Origin: Bacteroidota bacterium
GTDB taxonomy: Bacteria > Bacteroidota > Rhodothermia > Rhodothermales > UBA10348
Length of the DNA: 22,252 nucleotides
Direction of reading: 5' to 3'
Assembly: GCA_004356265.1 (NCBI GenBank)
Contig: SMXK01000214.1
Span: 1 to 22,252 of the forward strand
The notes below the pieces were generated by a model. The model worked only from the letters and a program-made list of their open reading frames with translations, was not told the origin of the DNA and searched no databases. Below are positions 1-8,242 of this stretch, one piece after another (the first letter of the stretch is position 1; the number at the start of each line of letters is the position of its first letter). A program made the position numbers and the translations under genes.

Positions 1-39
1 AAAGCCAACAATGATGGGGTGAAGTGTATGTGTAACCAT
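1..39 (-). CDS. Possible start of a membrane protein gene, cut by the window edge
   Basis: Reading leftward from an ATG at 39-37 gives 13 open codons to the edge (MVTHTLHPIIVGF). The short peptide resembles the N-terminus of small membrane proteins that begin with a 'HP.(I/V)(V/I).F' motif, such as DUF2231-like proteins, but 13 residues are too few to assign a family. It lies 78 bases downstream of the TauE/SafE gene on the same strand, so it could be the next gene of that operon. No clear ribosome-binding site is seen. The call rests only on the open frame, the start codon and the gene-like sequence; it could be chance. Confidence 0.3.
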   Translation of the reverse strand, partial: MVTHTLHPIIVGF

Positions 40-116
40 GAGGACCAGAATGGATTGGTGAATATTGACCCGGAAGGATAAATATTCTTAACCACTTTGA
101 GGTCCTGCTATAGTAT

Positions 117-947
117 CTAAATCCCAAGAAACAGCCGTCCGGCGACCAGAAGAGCCAGAATCCCGAAAATGCGTCTCAGGCGAGTTCGATCCAGTCGATG
201 TGCCAGAGCTACTCCGAAGCGGGCAGTTATTGCGGCTGGAACAGCGAGAATCGCTGCGTATTTTAAATCCACGTATCCCAATGCTGTAGATGATATTGCA
301 AGCCCGGAGCCTTGTACAGCAAATACCAGGATTGCAGTCAGTGTGATGATCACGATCGTTGCGCTGGATGACCCGACCGCCAGTCGAATGTTCATGTTAA
401 AAAACCGGGTGTACAGAGGTACCAGAACAATGCCGCCACCAACACCAACTGACGATGCTACAAATCCTGCAATTCCACCGCCCGCTACAACGGCCGCTGG
501 ATGACGAACCACCAATGATTCTTCACTACGGGCCCGTGTCGATTTCCCAGACCGAGCAGGCACTATCATGCGAGCAGCTACGATAACCAGAAATACGGCA
601 AAAACGTACTGGAAGACACCTGCCGTAAACCACGCAGACGTCGTTATCCAGACCGACGTGGCCCACACTCCGAACGCAGCCGCAACACCACACGTTAACG
701 CCGTTCCGATATGGACGGCATCACGTTGATAGTGCCCTATCGCGGATGAAAGCGCAACGACCCAGGTACACATCAATCCGGTCCCGATCGACAGGGGCAC
801 AACGTATTCGTCGGGGATACCTGTCGACTTGAAATAGAAAAAAAGTGTAGGTGTAAATATCAGACCGCCACCAATTCCCAGAAGTCCACCTGCCAGACCT
901 GCCAGACTACCGACAGCCAGGAATAGAAATACTTCTGAAAATTCCAT
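117..947 (-). CDS. TauE/SafE-family sulfite/organosulfur exporter-like permease
   Basis: A 276-residue integral membrane protein with the internal duplication typical of the TauE/SafE (DUF81) family. The first repeat starts with GSLAGLAGGLLGIGGGLI (about residues 13-30). The second has GGGIAGFVASSVGVGGGI (about 155-172). About eight hydrophobic segments are visible, and the length is normal for the family. Members move sulfite, sulfoacetate or other small organic anions across the inner membrane; the substrate here cannot be read from sequence. The ATG follows directly on the stop codon of the S41 peptidase gene with no gap, so the two are probably co-transcribed and perhaps translationally coupled. 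It ends in TAG, which shows that TAG works as an ordinary stop in this genome. Confidence 0.9.
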   Translation of the reverse strand: MEFSEVFLFLAVGSLAGLAGGLLGIGGGLIFTPTLFFYFKSTGIPDEYVVPLSIGTGLMCTWVVALSSAIGHYQRDAVHIGTALTCGVAAAFGVWATSVWITTSAWFTAGVFQYVFAVFLVIVAARMIVPARSGKSTRARSEESLVVRHPAAVVAGGGIAGFVASSVGVGGGIVLVPLYTRFFNMNIRLAVGSSSATIVIITLTAILVFAVQGSGLAISSTALGYVDLKYAAILAVPAAITARFGVALAHRLDRTRLRRIFGILALLVAGRLFLGI

Positions 948-2606
948 TTAGAGTGTGAGAATTGAGTGGTATCGACTCTTGTCGATAACGATCTGCAGAG
1001 CCTCGTTGGCGACCTGATCGGCCTGAAGTCGGACTTGAATGTACACATCCCGATCCAACAATCGGGATTGCACCTCTGCCAGAACAGCCTCCGACAATTC
1101 CTCTTGCCCTCGCTGCAGGTCGAGATTTTTCTGCTCACGTATACCCTCTTGCGCCAACTGAATGGCATCCGCGATCCCCGGATCCCAAACTTCGGATAGA
1201 GACGCGCTGGCTCTGTTGAGAGATTTTTCTGCTTCTGTCAAGTATAAAAATCCTTCCTGATTCAGCCACTTTGAAAAAGAGTCGTACAACTTCCGTGTGT
1301 CTGGCGACGAATGATTTTCGCGAACCCAATACCCCGCAAACTTAAAAAATGCACCGTCTCTGATCAGTGCCTTATGGAATTCACTTTTTTCTTTTTCGGA
1401 GAACATGACGTCAGGCTCGATGCCAACCCCGGACCGAACCGGCCGGCCGGAGATGGTTCTGTATTTTTGAATGGATGGCCTGGAAATCTGCGCCGATCTG
1501 GATGAAATTCGACGTGACTGTAAATCGCGACCCCTTGGGGTGTAGTAGTGGCCGATCGTAATCCGCATCGAAGAATTGTAGGGCAACGCCTAAACAACTT
1601 GAACGAGTCCTTTCCCAAACGTCGTTGAGCCGACAATAACCGCTCTGTCTAGATCCTGAAGCGCGCCGGATACAATTTCGCTGGATGATGCGCTAAATTC
1701 GTTTACCAGAATGACCAGCGGAATATCTGACATAAAGGGATCGTCGGCTGTGGAATGCCCCACATGTCTGCTTTCATCGCGACCTTGAATCGAAACCACC
1801 AACGTCCCTTTGGGGACAAAAAGCCCGACCAGCTCAACTGCTTCGCTGACCAGGCCACCAGGATTGTTCCGGAGATCCAATACGGCTCCGTTCAGGCCCC
1901 CACCCCTAATCATCGAGCGGAACGCACGTTTGACTTCACGTGCAGCTCGTGGCCCGAACGTATCAAGTCGGACATATCCTATACGGTCTGTACTGTCTGG
2001 CCCGAGATATCCGGCATATGATATATTTCCCCGCTCCGGCACTTCCCGTTGAAGTTGAAATGAAACAGGAAGCGCCTCGCCTTCCCTTTCAAATACCAGT
2101 TCAACAATGGTCCCTTCCTCACCGCGGAGCAACACCACAACATCTCTGACAGTGATTTCGTCAACACTCACGCCATCCACACTTACGAGACGATCCCCGA
2201 TTTGAACCCCCCTTCTGTAACCGCTGTTTATACTTTCGGGAGCAAGAACCGTCAACATGCCCCCTTCCATTCCGATATTCAGTCCCACCGTTGCCTGCGG
2301 ACCAGACTGCATCTGAGCGATGTCCATATTGTCTGCCTGGTCGTAGAATCGGGTGTACGGGTCCAGGTCAGCCAACATCGCATCCACACCGGTTTTCATA
2401 AACGGCTGAGGATGTACTTGGTCCACATAGTTGACTACAACTTCCTCATAGAGCGCACCGAAAATTTCGAAATTTTTCCGGAGTTCAAATAAATCGTCGT
2501 CTGGAGAGTTGGGCAGTATGGCTTGTGGGCCGGACTTAACGCCTGTCAAAAATAATATAGCCAGACACAATCCGATGGCAGTCGTCGGAAGAATTGGGAG
2601 TCGCAT
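948..2606 (-). pseudogene. S41-family C-terminal processing peptidase, interrupted by one in-frame amber codon
   Basis: Two open stretches in the same frame encode one S41 (CtpA/Prc-like) protease and are separated by a TAG at 1592-1590. Numbering from the preferred ATG at 2606: a signal-anchor helix (about 5-25), a PDZ domain (about 100-175) and the protease core. The Ser-Lys-Gln active site is present: Ser307 in SASSSEI, then Lys332 and Gln336 in GKGLVQ. The amber is codon 339, right after GKGLVQVV. Beyond it the expected core continues (ALPYNSSMRITIGHYYTP, a few residues on GIEPDV), then the helical C-terminal extension common in Bacteroidota homologues. Nothing else is lost, so this is a very recent nonsense mutation, a base-call error, or readthrough. 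Termination would remove the last core strands and about 213 residues. Other possible starts are an ATG at 2654 and a GTG at 2663; I prefer 2606 because it gives a clean signal peptide. It lies between tatC and the permease gene. Confidence 0.85.
1590..1592 (-). other. In-frame TAG stop inside the S41 peptidase gene
   Basis: The minus-strand reading is GTT CAA GTT GTT TAG GCG TTG CCC TAC, that is V Q V V stop A L P Y. Related peptidases run straight through here, usually with a polar or charged residue at the interrupted position. One base change (for example CAG, AAG or GAG to TAG) would explain it. Five other genes in the window end in TAG, so general reassignment of the codon is not supported. 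Confidence 0.9.
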
Positions 2607-2688
2607 GACATCAATCGAGGTAAACTTCAGAAAGAGACGGAGATCGCCTGCCATCTGACGCACAAACCGATTGAAGGGTTCGTCTTGC

Positions 2689-3579
2689 CTATTCGAGCGC
2701 CTTGGCCATTTCGCGATCCCTCTTGCGCAGGACGTGAGCGGAGATCAGGATCGAGCCTTCGTACAACAGCAGCAGCGGTGTTGCCACCAGCACCTGGGAA
2801 ATGGGGTCGGGTGGTGTAAAAAAGGCAGCCAGCGTGAGAGCACCGATAAGGGCGTATTTCCGACCCGTTCGAAGGCCATTGGGCGTGGCGATTCCCATCT
2901 TCGAGAGAAAATAAACGACGACCGGTAACTCGAATAAAACGCCCACTCCAAACGCCCAGAACGTGATCATCCCGAAATACCTGGAGATATCAAATTCATT
3001 CGATATTTCCGGGGAAATCTGATACGCCGCAAAAAATTGAAGCGCAAGTGGCGTAATAATGAAATATCCGAACGAGACCCCGAGAATGAAAAAGAACGAT
3101 GCAAATACGGCCGAAAATCGCAGGCCTTTCTTCTCGCCAGCATACAGACCCGGCTCAATGAATTTCCACATGAAGTACACGAAAACCGGAGAGCCGAAGA
3201 TAATTCCAACCGATATCACAGTACCAACATGAGCGAAAAACTGGCCTGTAACGGTTCTGTTCTGAAGAACAAATGGCGTTGTTTCCATTCCAAACAACCG
3301 GTACATGATAAAATCCGGCTTTTTCGGGCCCAGAAGGACTTCCTGGATGATGAAATCACTGAAGAAGAATGCGACTATACACGCAACACCAATACCGGCC
3401 ACTCCTTTGATCAGCGCCCAACGCAGGTCTTCAAGGTGGTCTATGAACCCCATCTCGGACATACCACCCGAACCCTTCTGTTTATCAGGGTCCGACATGG
3501 AACGAAACGCTGCGGACACAGGTCCCGACAACTTGTCCATCGTAGACGCAGCCCTTATAAGATTTCCGATGAGTGACAT
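2689..3579 (-). CDS. tatC: Sec-independent protein translocase subunit TatC
   Basis: TatC is the six-helix inner-membrane core of the twin-arginine translocase, which binds the RR signal peptides of folded export substrates. The hallmark N-terminal motif FIDHLEDLR is at residues 45-53 with the conserved Glu. Further typical features are the 'GLYAGEKKGLRFSAVFASFFF' region of the third helix (shown only in part by position, about 145-165) and the late PPDPISQ motif near 256. The product has 296 residues with about 40 extra before the conserved start; in-frame ATGs at 3498, 3462 and 3453 could be the true start. No tatA or tatB is in the window. It starts 3 bases after the phosphoribosyltransferase stop, in the middle of the minus-strand operon, and ends in TAG. 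Confidence 0.95.
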   Translation of the reverse strand: MSLIGNLIRAASTMDKLSGPVSAAFRSMSDPDKQKGSGGMSEMGFIDHLEDLRWALIKGVAGIGVACIVAFFFSDFIIQEVLLGPKKPDFIMYRLFGMETTPFVLQNRTVTGQFFAHVGTVISVGIIFGSPVFVYFMWKFIEPGLYAGEKKGLRFSAVFASFFFILGVSFGYFIITPLALQFFAAYQISPEISNEFDISRYFGMITFWAFGVGVLFELPVVVYFLSKMGIATPNGLRTGRKYALIGALTLAAFFTPPDPISQVLVATPLLLLYEGSILISAHVLRKRDREMAKALE

Positions 3580-3582
3580 ATG

Positions 3583-4173
3583 TCAGGAATTTACTTTCTT
3601 GTTGTCCTTCAGATTTAAATCAAGTACAGAATCCACCCAGAGACCCATGTCTTCGACACGTTGCCGGCCGGAACTCCACGTGAAATTAAATAAGGTTAAC
3701 ATACCCACAACCTGAAAACCGTCTTCCCGCAGCAGTCGAACTGCGTTCCCGGCGCTGCGTCCTGAATTTAAGATATCGTCAAGTAAAACCACAGGTTCTT
3801 TTCTGTCGAGAGGCCCTTCGATCAGCCGTTGACGACCGTGCGCCTTCCTTTGTTCGCGCACAAATCCGCCATTAAAAACTGGCTCACCATGCACCGCCAG
3901 AACAGAGCAAATGAGGGCATAAGATCCGAAGCCGAAACCGGCTACCTGACGTATGGATTTGGCTCGAAGACGCTCGGCTAAGACATCGCCAACCTCTCGG
4001 AAAAGCTGACCGTCGAGCATCGCCATTCGTGTGTCCAGCAACCATCCGATCGCCTGCCCTCGCGGGTCAGTGATCGGTTCATGCTCTCTGCGGACGAGCG
4101 CGGTATCGTACAGACGCCGGCCCAGTTCGACCAATTCGTTGTGCGACGCCGCACTCAGTGATCCATCGTTCAT
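3583..4173 (-). CDS. Orotate phosphoribosyltransferase-like protein
   Basis: A 196-residue type I phosphoribosyltransferase. The PRPP-binding motif VVLLDDILNSGRSA sits at about 128-141 with the acidic pair Asp132-Asp133. A flexible-loop-like stretch, FVREQRKAHG followed by IEG (about 104-120), matches the lysine loop of orotate phosphoribosyltransferases. That family makes OMP from orotate and PRPP in pyrimidine synthesis. The PRPP loop reads NSG where textbook PyrE has TTG, so this may be a divergent OPRT or a salvage phosphoribosyltransferase of unknown substrate; I leave the symbol blank. The gene lies 63 bases downstream of glyA and 3 bases upstream of tatC. A 7-base direct repeat lies just upstream of its start. 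Confidence 0.75.
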   Translation of the reverse strand: MNDGSLSAASHNELVELGRRLYDTALVRREHEPITDPRGQAIGWLLDTRMAMLDGQLFREVGDVLAERLRAKSIRQVAGFGFGSYALICSVLAVHGEPVFNGGFVREQRKAHGRQRLIEGPLDRKEPVVLLDDILNSGRSAGNAVRLLREDGFQVVGMLTLFNFTWSSGRQRVEDMGLWVDSVLDLNLKDNKKVNS

Positions 4174-4179
4174 AAATCT

Positions 4180-4200
4180 TGGGGTATCCAGTATGGGGTA
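4180..4200. repeat. Short direct repeat upstream of the phosphoribosyltransferase gene
   Basis: The 7-base unit tggggta occurs at 4180-4186 and again at 4194-4200, a period of 14 bases, in the 63-base gap between glyA and the phosphoribosyltransferase gene. It ends 7 bases before that gene's start codon. It could be a binding site or part of a leader structure, but a repeat this short can arise by chance. Confidence 0.3.
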
Positions 4201-4236
4201 GAATTCATGCCTACGGTGTCAGGTTCGGCGGGTTGC

Positions 4237-5547
4237 TCACGCAAGTACTGTATCGTACAGAGGAAACGCCTGACAAATTTCGAAAACGTCGGCTCGAACA
4301 GCTGCGAGTTTCGCCTCGTCATCCCCGTTCATCAGGGCTCGATCCATCAGCGACACGATACGCCGGAAATCGTCTTCTACAAGCCCTCTGGTGGTCATCG
4401 CGGGAGTACCCAATCGAATGCCACTGGTCACGAAGGGGCTCTGATCGTCGAACGGGACCATGTTTTTATTGACAGTAATTTCTGCTTGCCCGAGCACGGC
4501 TTCTGCCTCTTTACCGGTTAGCTTCTTATTTCTTAAATCTATGAGACACATATGATTATCGGTTCCTTCTGAAACGACTTCGTAGCCTCTATCAACAAAT
4601 TCCTGTGCCATCGCAGCGGCGTTTTTAACCACTTGCGCAGAGTACGTTTTGAACTCTTCCCTTCCAGCTTCCGCAAAAGCCACCGCTTTCCCCGCGATCA
4701 CGTGCATGAGCGGTCCTCCTTGCATACCGGGAAATACAGCCGAGTCCAGCAGTTCGCTCATTCGTTTTACGCGGCCGGATTTCGGGGCAACTTTTCCGAA
4801 AGGATTTTCGAAATCATTTCCGATCAGAATCATCCCGCCACGCGGTCCTCGCAGTGTTTTGTGGGTGGTGGTCGATATAATATGACAATGATCCATAGGG
4901 TCGTTTAAAACACCGCTCGCGATCAATCCGGCTGTGTGAGCCATGTCCAACCACAACAAAGCGTCCACTTCATCGGCGATCGCGCGGAATGCCTCGTAAT
5001 CAAAGTCACGACTGTATGCCGACGCTCCGATCGAAATCATCCGAGGACGAATGGCCAGCGCTTTTTCCCGCACACGATCCATGTCGATGCGCCCCGCGAG
5101 TGGCCCAGACTTTTCCACGCCATAATATTCAGCTTTGTACAGGATACCGGAGAAATTAACCGGACTTCCATGCGTAAGATGCCCCCCATGCGCCAGATCC
5201 AGACCCAGGAAGGTATCGCCGGGGTTCATTGTTGCCAGGTAAACGGCGGCATTTGCAGAAGCTCCCGAATGCGGCTGAACGTTAACCCAGTCCGCCTTGA
5301 AAAGAGCTTTCGCCCGGTCCCTGGCCAGATCTTCGACGACGTCCGCAAACTGGCATCCCCCGTAATACCTCTTCCCCGGCAGGCCTTCGGCATACTTGTT
5401 TGTAAACGCCGTACCCATCGCTTGCAATACTTCCCGGCTCACAAAATTCTCGGACGCGATAAGCTCCAGCCCATCATTCTGCCTGCGGACCTCGTTTTCG
5501 ATCGCTTCGAATACGGCCGGATCGTTTTGCTGCAATAAGGATGTCAT
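4237..5547 (-). CDS. glyA: Serine hydroxymethyltransferase
   Basis: A cytosolic PLP enzyme that converts serine and tetrahydrofolate to glycine and 5,10-methylene-tetrahydrofolate, the main source of one-carbon units. The 436-residue length is normal. The N-terminal block GLELIASENFVS (about 26-37) and AEGLPGKRYYGG (about 53-64) are family signatures. The PLP lysine is Lys230 in STTTHKTLRGPRGG, and Asp201/His204 in DMAHTAGLIA contact the cofactor. No key residue is missing. The gene starts 7 bases after the DUF4159 gene stop on the same strand and precedes the phosphoribosyltransferase gene, linking one-carbon and nucleotide metabolism in one transcription unit. Confidence 0.97.
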   Translation of the reverse strand: MTSLLQQNDPAVFEAIENEVRRQNDGLELIASENFVSREVLQAMGTAFTNKYAEGLPGKRYYGGCQFADVVEDLARDRAKALFKADWVNVQPHSGASANAAVYLATMNPGDTFLGLDLAHGGHLTHGSPVNFSGILYKAEYYGVEKSGPLAGRIDMDRVREKALAIRPRMISIGASAYSRDFDYEAFRAIADEVDALLWLDMAHTAGLIASGVLNDPMDHCHIISTTTHKTLRGPRGGMILIGNDFENPFGKVAPKSGRVKRMSELLDSAVFPGMQGGPLMHVIAGKAVAFAEAGREEFKTYSAQVVKNAAAMAQEFVDRGYEVVSEGTDNHMCLIDLRNKKLTGKEAEAVLGQAEITVNKNMVPFDDQSPFVTSGIRLGTPAMTTRGLVEDDFRRIVSLMDRALMNGDDEAKLAAVRADVFEICQAFPLYDTVLA

Positions 5548-5554
5548 AAAGATT

Positions 5555-6265
5555 TTAGTTCATCATGGCATAGGCCAGGATATTCGTTCCCATTCTGAGA
5601 GCGGCTATTCGTTTCTCCGCAGAGACGTTGTGTACAGATTCGGGCTCCCATCCGTCTCCAAGATCCGATTCATAGGTATAGAACACCATAAGTCGACCCG
5701 AATCCGAAAGAATTCCAAAGCCCTGCGGTGCCTTTCCATCATGTTCGTGAATCTTAGGGAGTCCGTCTGGAAAATCGAAATGAGTGTGATAAATTTTGTG
5801 CGTAAACGGGAGCTCCACGAAATCTTTCTCTGGGAAGACCTTCTTCATTTCACGTCGCATCGGTTCATTCAGACCGTAATTGTCGTCGATATGTAAAAAG
5901 CCGCCGCCGTTCAGGTAGCGCCTCAGCCTCGTCGCTTCTAAATCTGTAAGGCGGACGTTGCCGTGCCCTGTCATATACAGATACGGAAACGAGAATATGT
6001 CATCTCGCGACAGCTCGACGGTCTCTTCGCGGGGAGACACGTCAATCTGGGTCTGCGTACGTACAAATTTCAGTAGCTCTGGCAACGATTCCGGGTCGCT
6101 GTACCAGTCTCCGCCACCGCTATATTTGACTCGAGCAATCTGGAAGGTGTGGTCGAACTGAGCAGTGGCCTGAGGTGGAACCAGCGTCGCGACTGTAACG
6201 ACGATCAGGACACAGATCGCGCACAGGAATTTCCGGCTGTACAAAAAATCTGATACGATAAACAT
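5555..6265 (-). CDS. Exported DUF4159-domain protein
   Basis: From the ATG at 6265 the product is 236 residues with a clear signal peptide: a hydrophobic core CVLIVVTVATLV and probable cleavage after ATA, before QFD. The rest matches the DUF4159 family found in FCB-group and related bacteria, with ARVKYSGGGDWYSDPESL, FPYLYMTGHGNVRL, a GGGFLHIDD turn, and HKIYHTHFDFP. The family is assumed to be extracytoplasmic; its biochemical role is unknown to me, and I do not assign one. The frame stays open upstream to an ATG at 6439, but that adds 58 basic residues with no family resemblance and would bury the signal peptide, so I prefer 6265. It is the first gene of the minus-strand block. Confidence 0.85.
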   Translation of the reverse strand: MFIVSDFLYSRKFLCAICVLIVVTVATLVPPQATAQFDHTFQIARVKYSGGGDWYSDPESLPELLKFVRTQTQIDVSPREETVELSRDDIFSFPYLYMTGHGNVRLTDLEATRLRRYLNGGGFLHIDDNYGLNEPMRREMKKVFPEKDFVELPFTHKIYHTHFDFPDGLPKIHEHDGKAPQGFGILSDSGRLMVFYTYESDLGDGWEPESVHNVSAEKRIAALRMGTNILAYAMMN

Positions 6266-6370
6266 TGTAGAGTCGATACTGGGCCTGCTGATAATCTTTG
6301 TAATACTGACCCTTGCTGTACAGGCCGGTCTGAAACGAACCCTCATACGACCTTCGGAATCTATTGTTTT

Positions 6371-6400
6371 TTGCATTTCTTGACGAATCCCGACTATAGT
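6371..6400 (+). promoter_or_regulatory. Possible sigma-70-like promoter in the divergent region before argS
   Basis: TTGCAT (6371-6376) and TATAGT (6395-6400) are separated by 18 bases, reading toward argS. The -10 element matches the housekeeping consensus in five of six positions, the -35 element only in three. The implied leader is about 110 bases. The octamer actatagt (6393-6400) is a perfect palindrome, so a -10-like box faces both ways. The 251-base gap 6266-6516 otherwise shows no RNA gene or convincing terminator, and no clean Bacteroidota TAnnTTTG box. Confidence 0.25.
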
Positions 6401-6516
6401 TCCGAAAACTCGGGGAAGTATGAGTCGTAGATTAGGCACTCTGTGAACAAAACTTCAGCGTTGAGAATCTTAGCCTTTCGCAGAGTGGCTTCAATTCCCG
6501 GGACTCTCCCTATTTC

Positions 6517-8205
6517 ATGCAAGACTATCTGAAAAAACAGTTACTTCTGGTTTTATCCGAAATCGACGGTGTTCCTGACGATTTCGAACCTGAATTTGAA
6601 AAGCCTAAAAGTGCTGAACACGGCGACCTGTCGTCGAACGCACCGATGAAGCTGGCCCGGTACTTAAGAAAATCACCGAGGCAAATCGCCGAAGACCTGG
6701 CGGCGCGACTGCAATCAGCTGGCCTGGATACTGATCGAATAAGCTCAATTGAAGTTGCGGACGCGGGATTTCTGAATTTCCGGTACGGAACCGGCTTCTT
6801 GTACAGAGGACTCGAACACATTCTCGGTGCCGGTGAAGATTTCGGCCGCAAAACACCCTCATCCTCGGGGCGGGCTCTGGTAGAATTTGTGAGTGCTAAT
6901 CCAACGGGACCGCTTACGGTGGGCCATGGACGCAATGCTGTCCTTGGAGACACGGTTGCTAATCTCCTGGAATGGGCGGGATACGATGTCACCAGAGAAT
7001 ATTATTTCAATGATGCAGGCCGCCAGATGCGTATTCTGGGCCAATCCGTGAAAGCCCGGTATGAAGCTATCGCGAACCCCGATACAAAATTCAGGACTAT
7101 CGATTCAGATGGCATCGAAATCGTTGTGCCGGAGTCGTTTCCAGAAGATGGTTATCTGGGGGATTACATAAAAGATGTCGCAGCCAGCTTGTTTGAAAAG
7201 CACGGCGATACGCTACTTTCTGAATCGGAGGAAATATTTAAGAGTGCAGCGGAAAAGAGCATTTTCAAAGAGATCAACGCCGCTTTGAAAAGGCTTGGAA
7301 TCCATATGGATTCGTTCTTCAACGAAAAAACCTTGTACGAAAATGACAGGGTGTATGAAATTGTGGATCTGCTTCGTGAAAAAGACCTTGCCTATGATAA
7401 AGACGGCGCCGTCTGGTTCCGAACAACCGCTTTCGGAAAGGAAAAAGATACCGTCCTGATAAAATCTACAGGCGAACCAACGTACAGGCTCCCGGATATC
7501 GGATACCACATCGATAAACTGGAGCGAGGTTATAACCTGATCGTGAATGTATTTGGTGCCGACCACATCGCGACTTTTCCAGACGTACTGAATGGAATAC
7601 GGGCTCTCGGATACAATCCTGATCCGATCGATGTCATCATTTACCAGTTCGTTACCCTTATTCGGAATGGTCAACCCGTTAAAATGAGCACTCGGAAGGC
7701 CCAATACGTGACGCTTGACGAACTCATGGATGAAGTTTCGGAAGATGTTACGCGGTTTTTCTTTCTGATGCGCTCTGCGCATACGCATCTGGAATTTGAT
7801 CTGGATCTGGCTAAAGAAGCGAGTGACACTAATCCTGTGTTCTATTTGCAATATGCACACGCCCGTGTATGTTCAATTCTTCGAAAAGCCGAAGAAGTCG
7901 GTTTTTCGTTCGATGACGACACCAATTTTTCGCTCCTTCAGCATGAAGCTGAAACTACGCTGATCAAAGAATTAATTCTTTTTCCCGAAGTTCTGGAAAA
8001 AGCTGCAGCGGCCCGCGAACCGCACCGGGTATCCAATTACCTGCGTGAGGTTGCAACGCGATTCACTCAGTTTTACGGGCAGTGCCGTATTATCGGCGAG
8101 TCGACGGACCTTGCGTCTGCCAGAATGGCGCTCGCACGCGCCAGCAGAATCGTCCTGAAAAACGGACTCACCGTTCTCGGAATTTCTGCTCCTGAACGCA
8201 TGTAA
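6517..8205 (+). CDS. argS: Arginyl-tRNA synthetase
   Basis: A class I aminoacyl-tRNA synthetase that charges tRNA-Arg with arginine. At 562 residues it has the usual length. The N-terminal Add-1 domain contains the EKPKSAEHGDLSSNAP block (about 28-43). The HIGH-type signature is SANPTGPLTVGHGRNA with TVGH at 134-137. The KMSKS-type loop is VKMSTRK, with Lys389-Met390-Ser391. The DALR-type anticodon-binding domain occupies the C-terminal quarter, starting near YLQYAHARV. All expected parts are present. It is the first gene of the plus-strand block, divergent from the DUF4159 gene and followed after 37 bases by pheA. Confidence 0.97.
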   Translation: MQDYLKKQLLLVLSEIDGVPDDFEPEFEKPKSAEHGDLSSNAPMKLARYLRKSPRQIAEDLAARLQSAGLDTDRISSIEVADAGFLNFRYGTGFLYRGLEHILGAGEDFGRKTPSSSGRALVEFVSANPTGPLTVGHGRNAVLGDTVANLLEWAGYDVTREYYFNDAGRQMRILGQSVKARYEAIANPDTKFRTIDSDGIEIVVPESFPEDGYLGDYIKDVAASLFEKHGDTLLSESEEIFKSAAEKSIFKEINAALKRLGIHMDSFFNEKTLYENDRVYEIVDLLREKDLAYDKDGAVWFRTTAFGKEKDTVLIKSTGEPTYRLPDIGYHIDKLERGYNLIVNVFGADHIATFPDVLNGIRALGYNPDPIDVIIYQFVTLIRNGQPVKMSTRKAQYVTLDELMDEVSEDVTRFFFLMRSAHTHLEFDLDLAKEASDTNPVFYLQYAHARVCSILRKAEEVGFSFDDDTNFSLLQHEAETTLIKELILFPEVLEKAAAAREPHRVSNYLREVATRFTQFYGQCRIIGESTDLASARMALARASRIVLKNGLTVLGISAPERM

Positions 8206-8242
8206 ACTTTTCAGCTGTAACCGGAAAAATCCACATTCAATT

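Noticed and set aside
948..1586. The downstream half of the S41 gene as a separate protein starting at TTG (1586)
   Set aside because: It begins in the middle of a protease-core strand, has no domain of its own and no ribosome-binding site; it is the tail of the interrupted gene.
948..2606. A lineage-wide recoding of TAG to explain the S41 interruption
   Set aside because: TauE/SafE, TatC, the sigma factor, FecR and the DUF4249-like gene all end in TAG at sensible protein lengths.
3037..3576. 179-codon plus-strand open frame opposite tatC
   Set aside because: Charged, low-order composition without any family motif, fully antisense to a certain tatC gene.
6267..6383. A 38-codon plus-strand open stretch rich in Leu, Ile and Val, like a small membrane peptide
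   Set aside because: It has no ATG, GTG or TTG start in frame, and overlaps the start of the DUF4159 gene on the other strand.
6266..6439. N-terminal extension of the DUF4159 protein to the ATG at 6439
   Set aside because: It would put 58 basic, non-family residues before a clear signal peptide; it also covers the likely promoter region.
7213..7860. 215-codon minus-strand open frame inside argS
   Set aside because: Antisense shadow of a clearly conserved synthetase; no recognisable motif.
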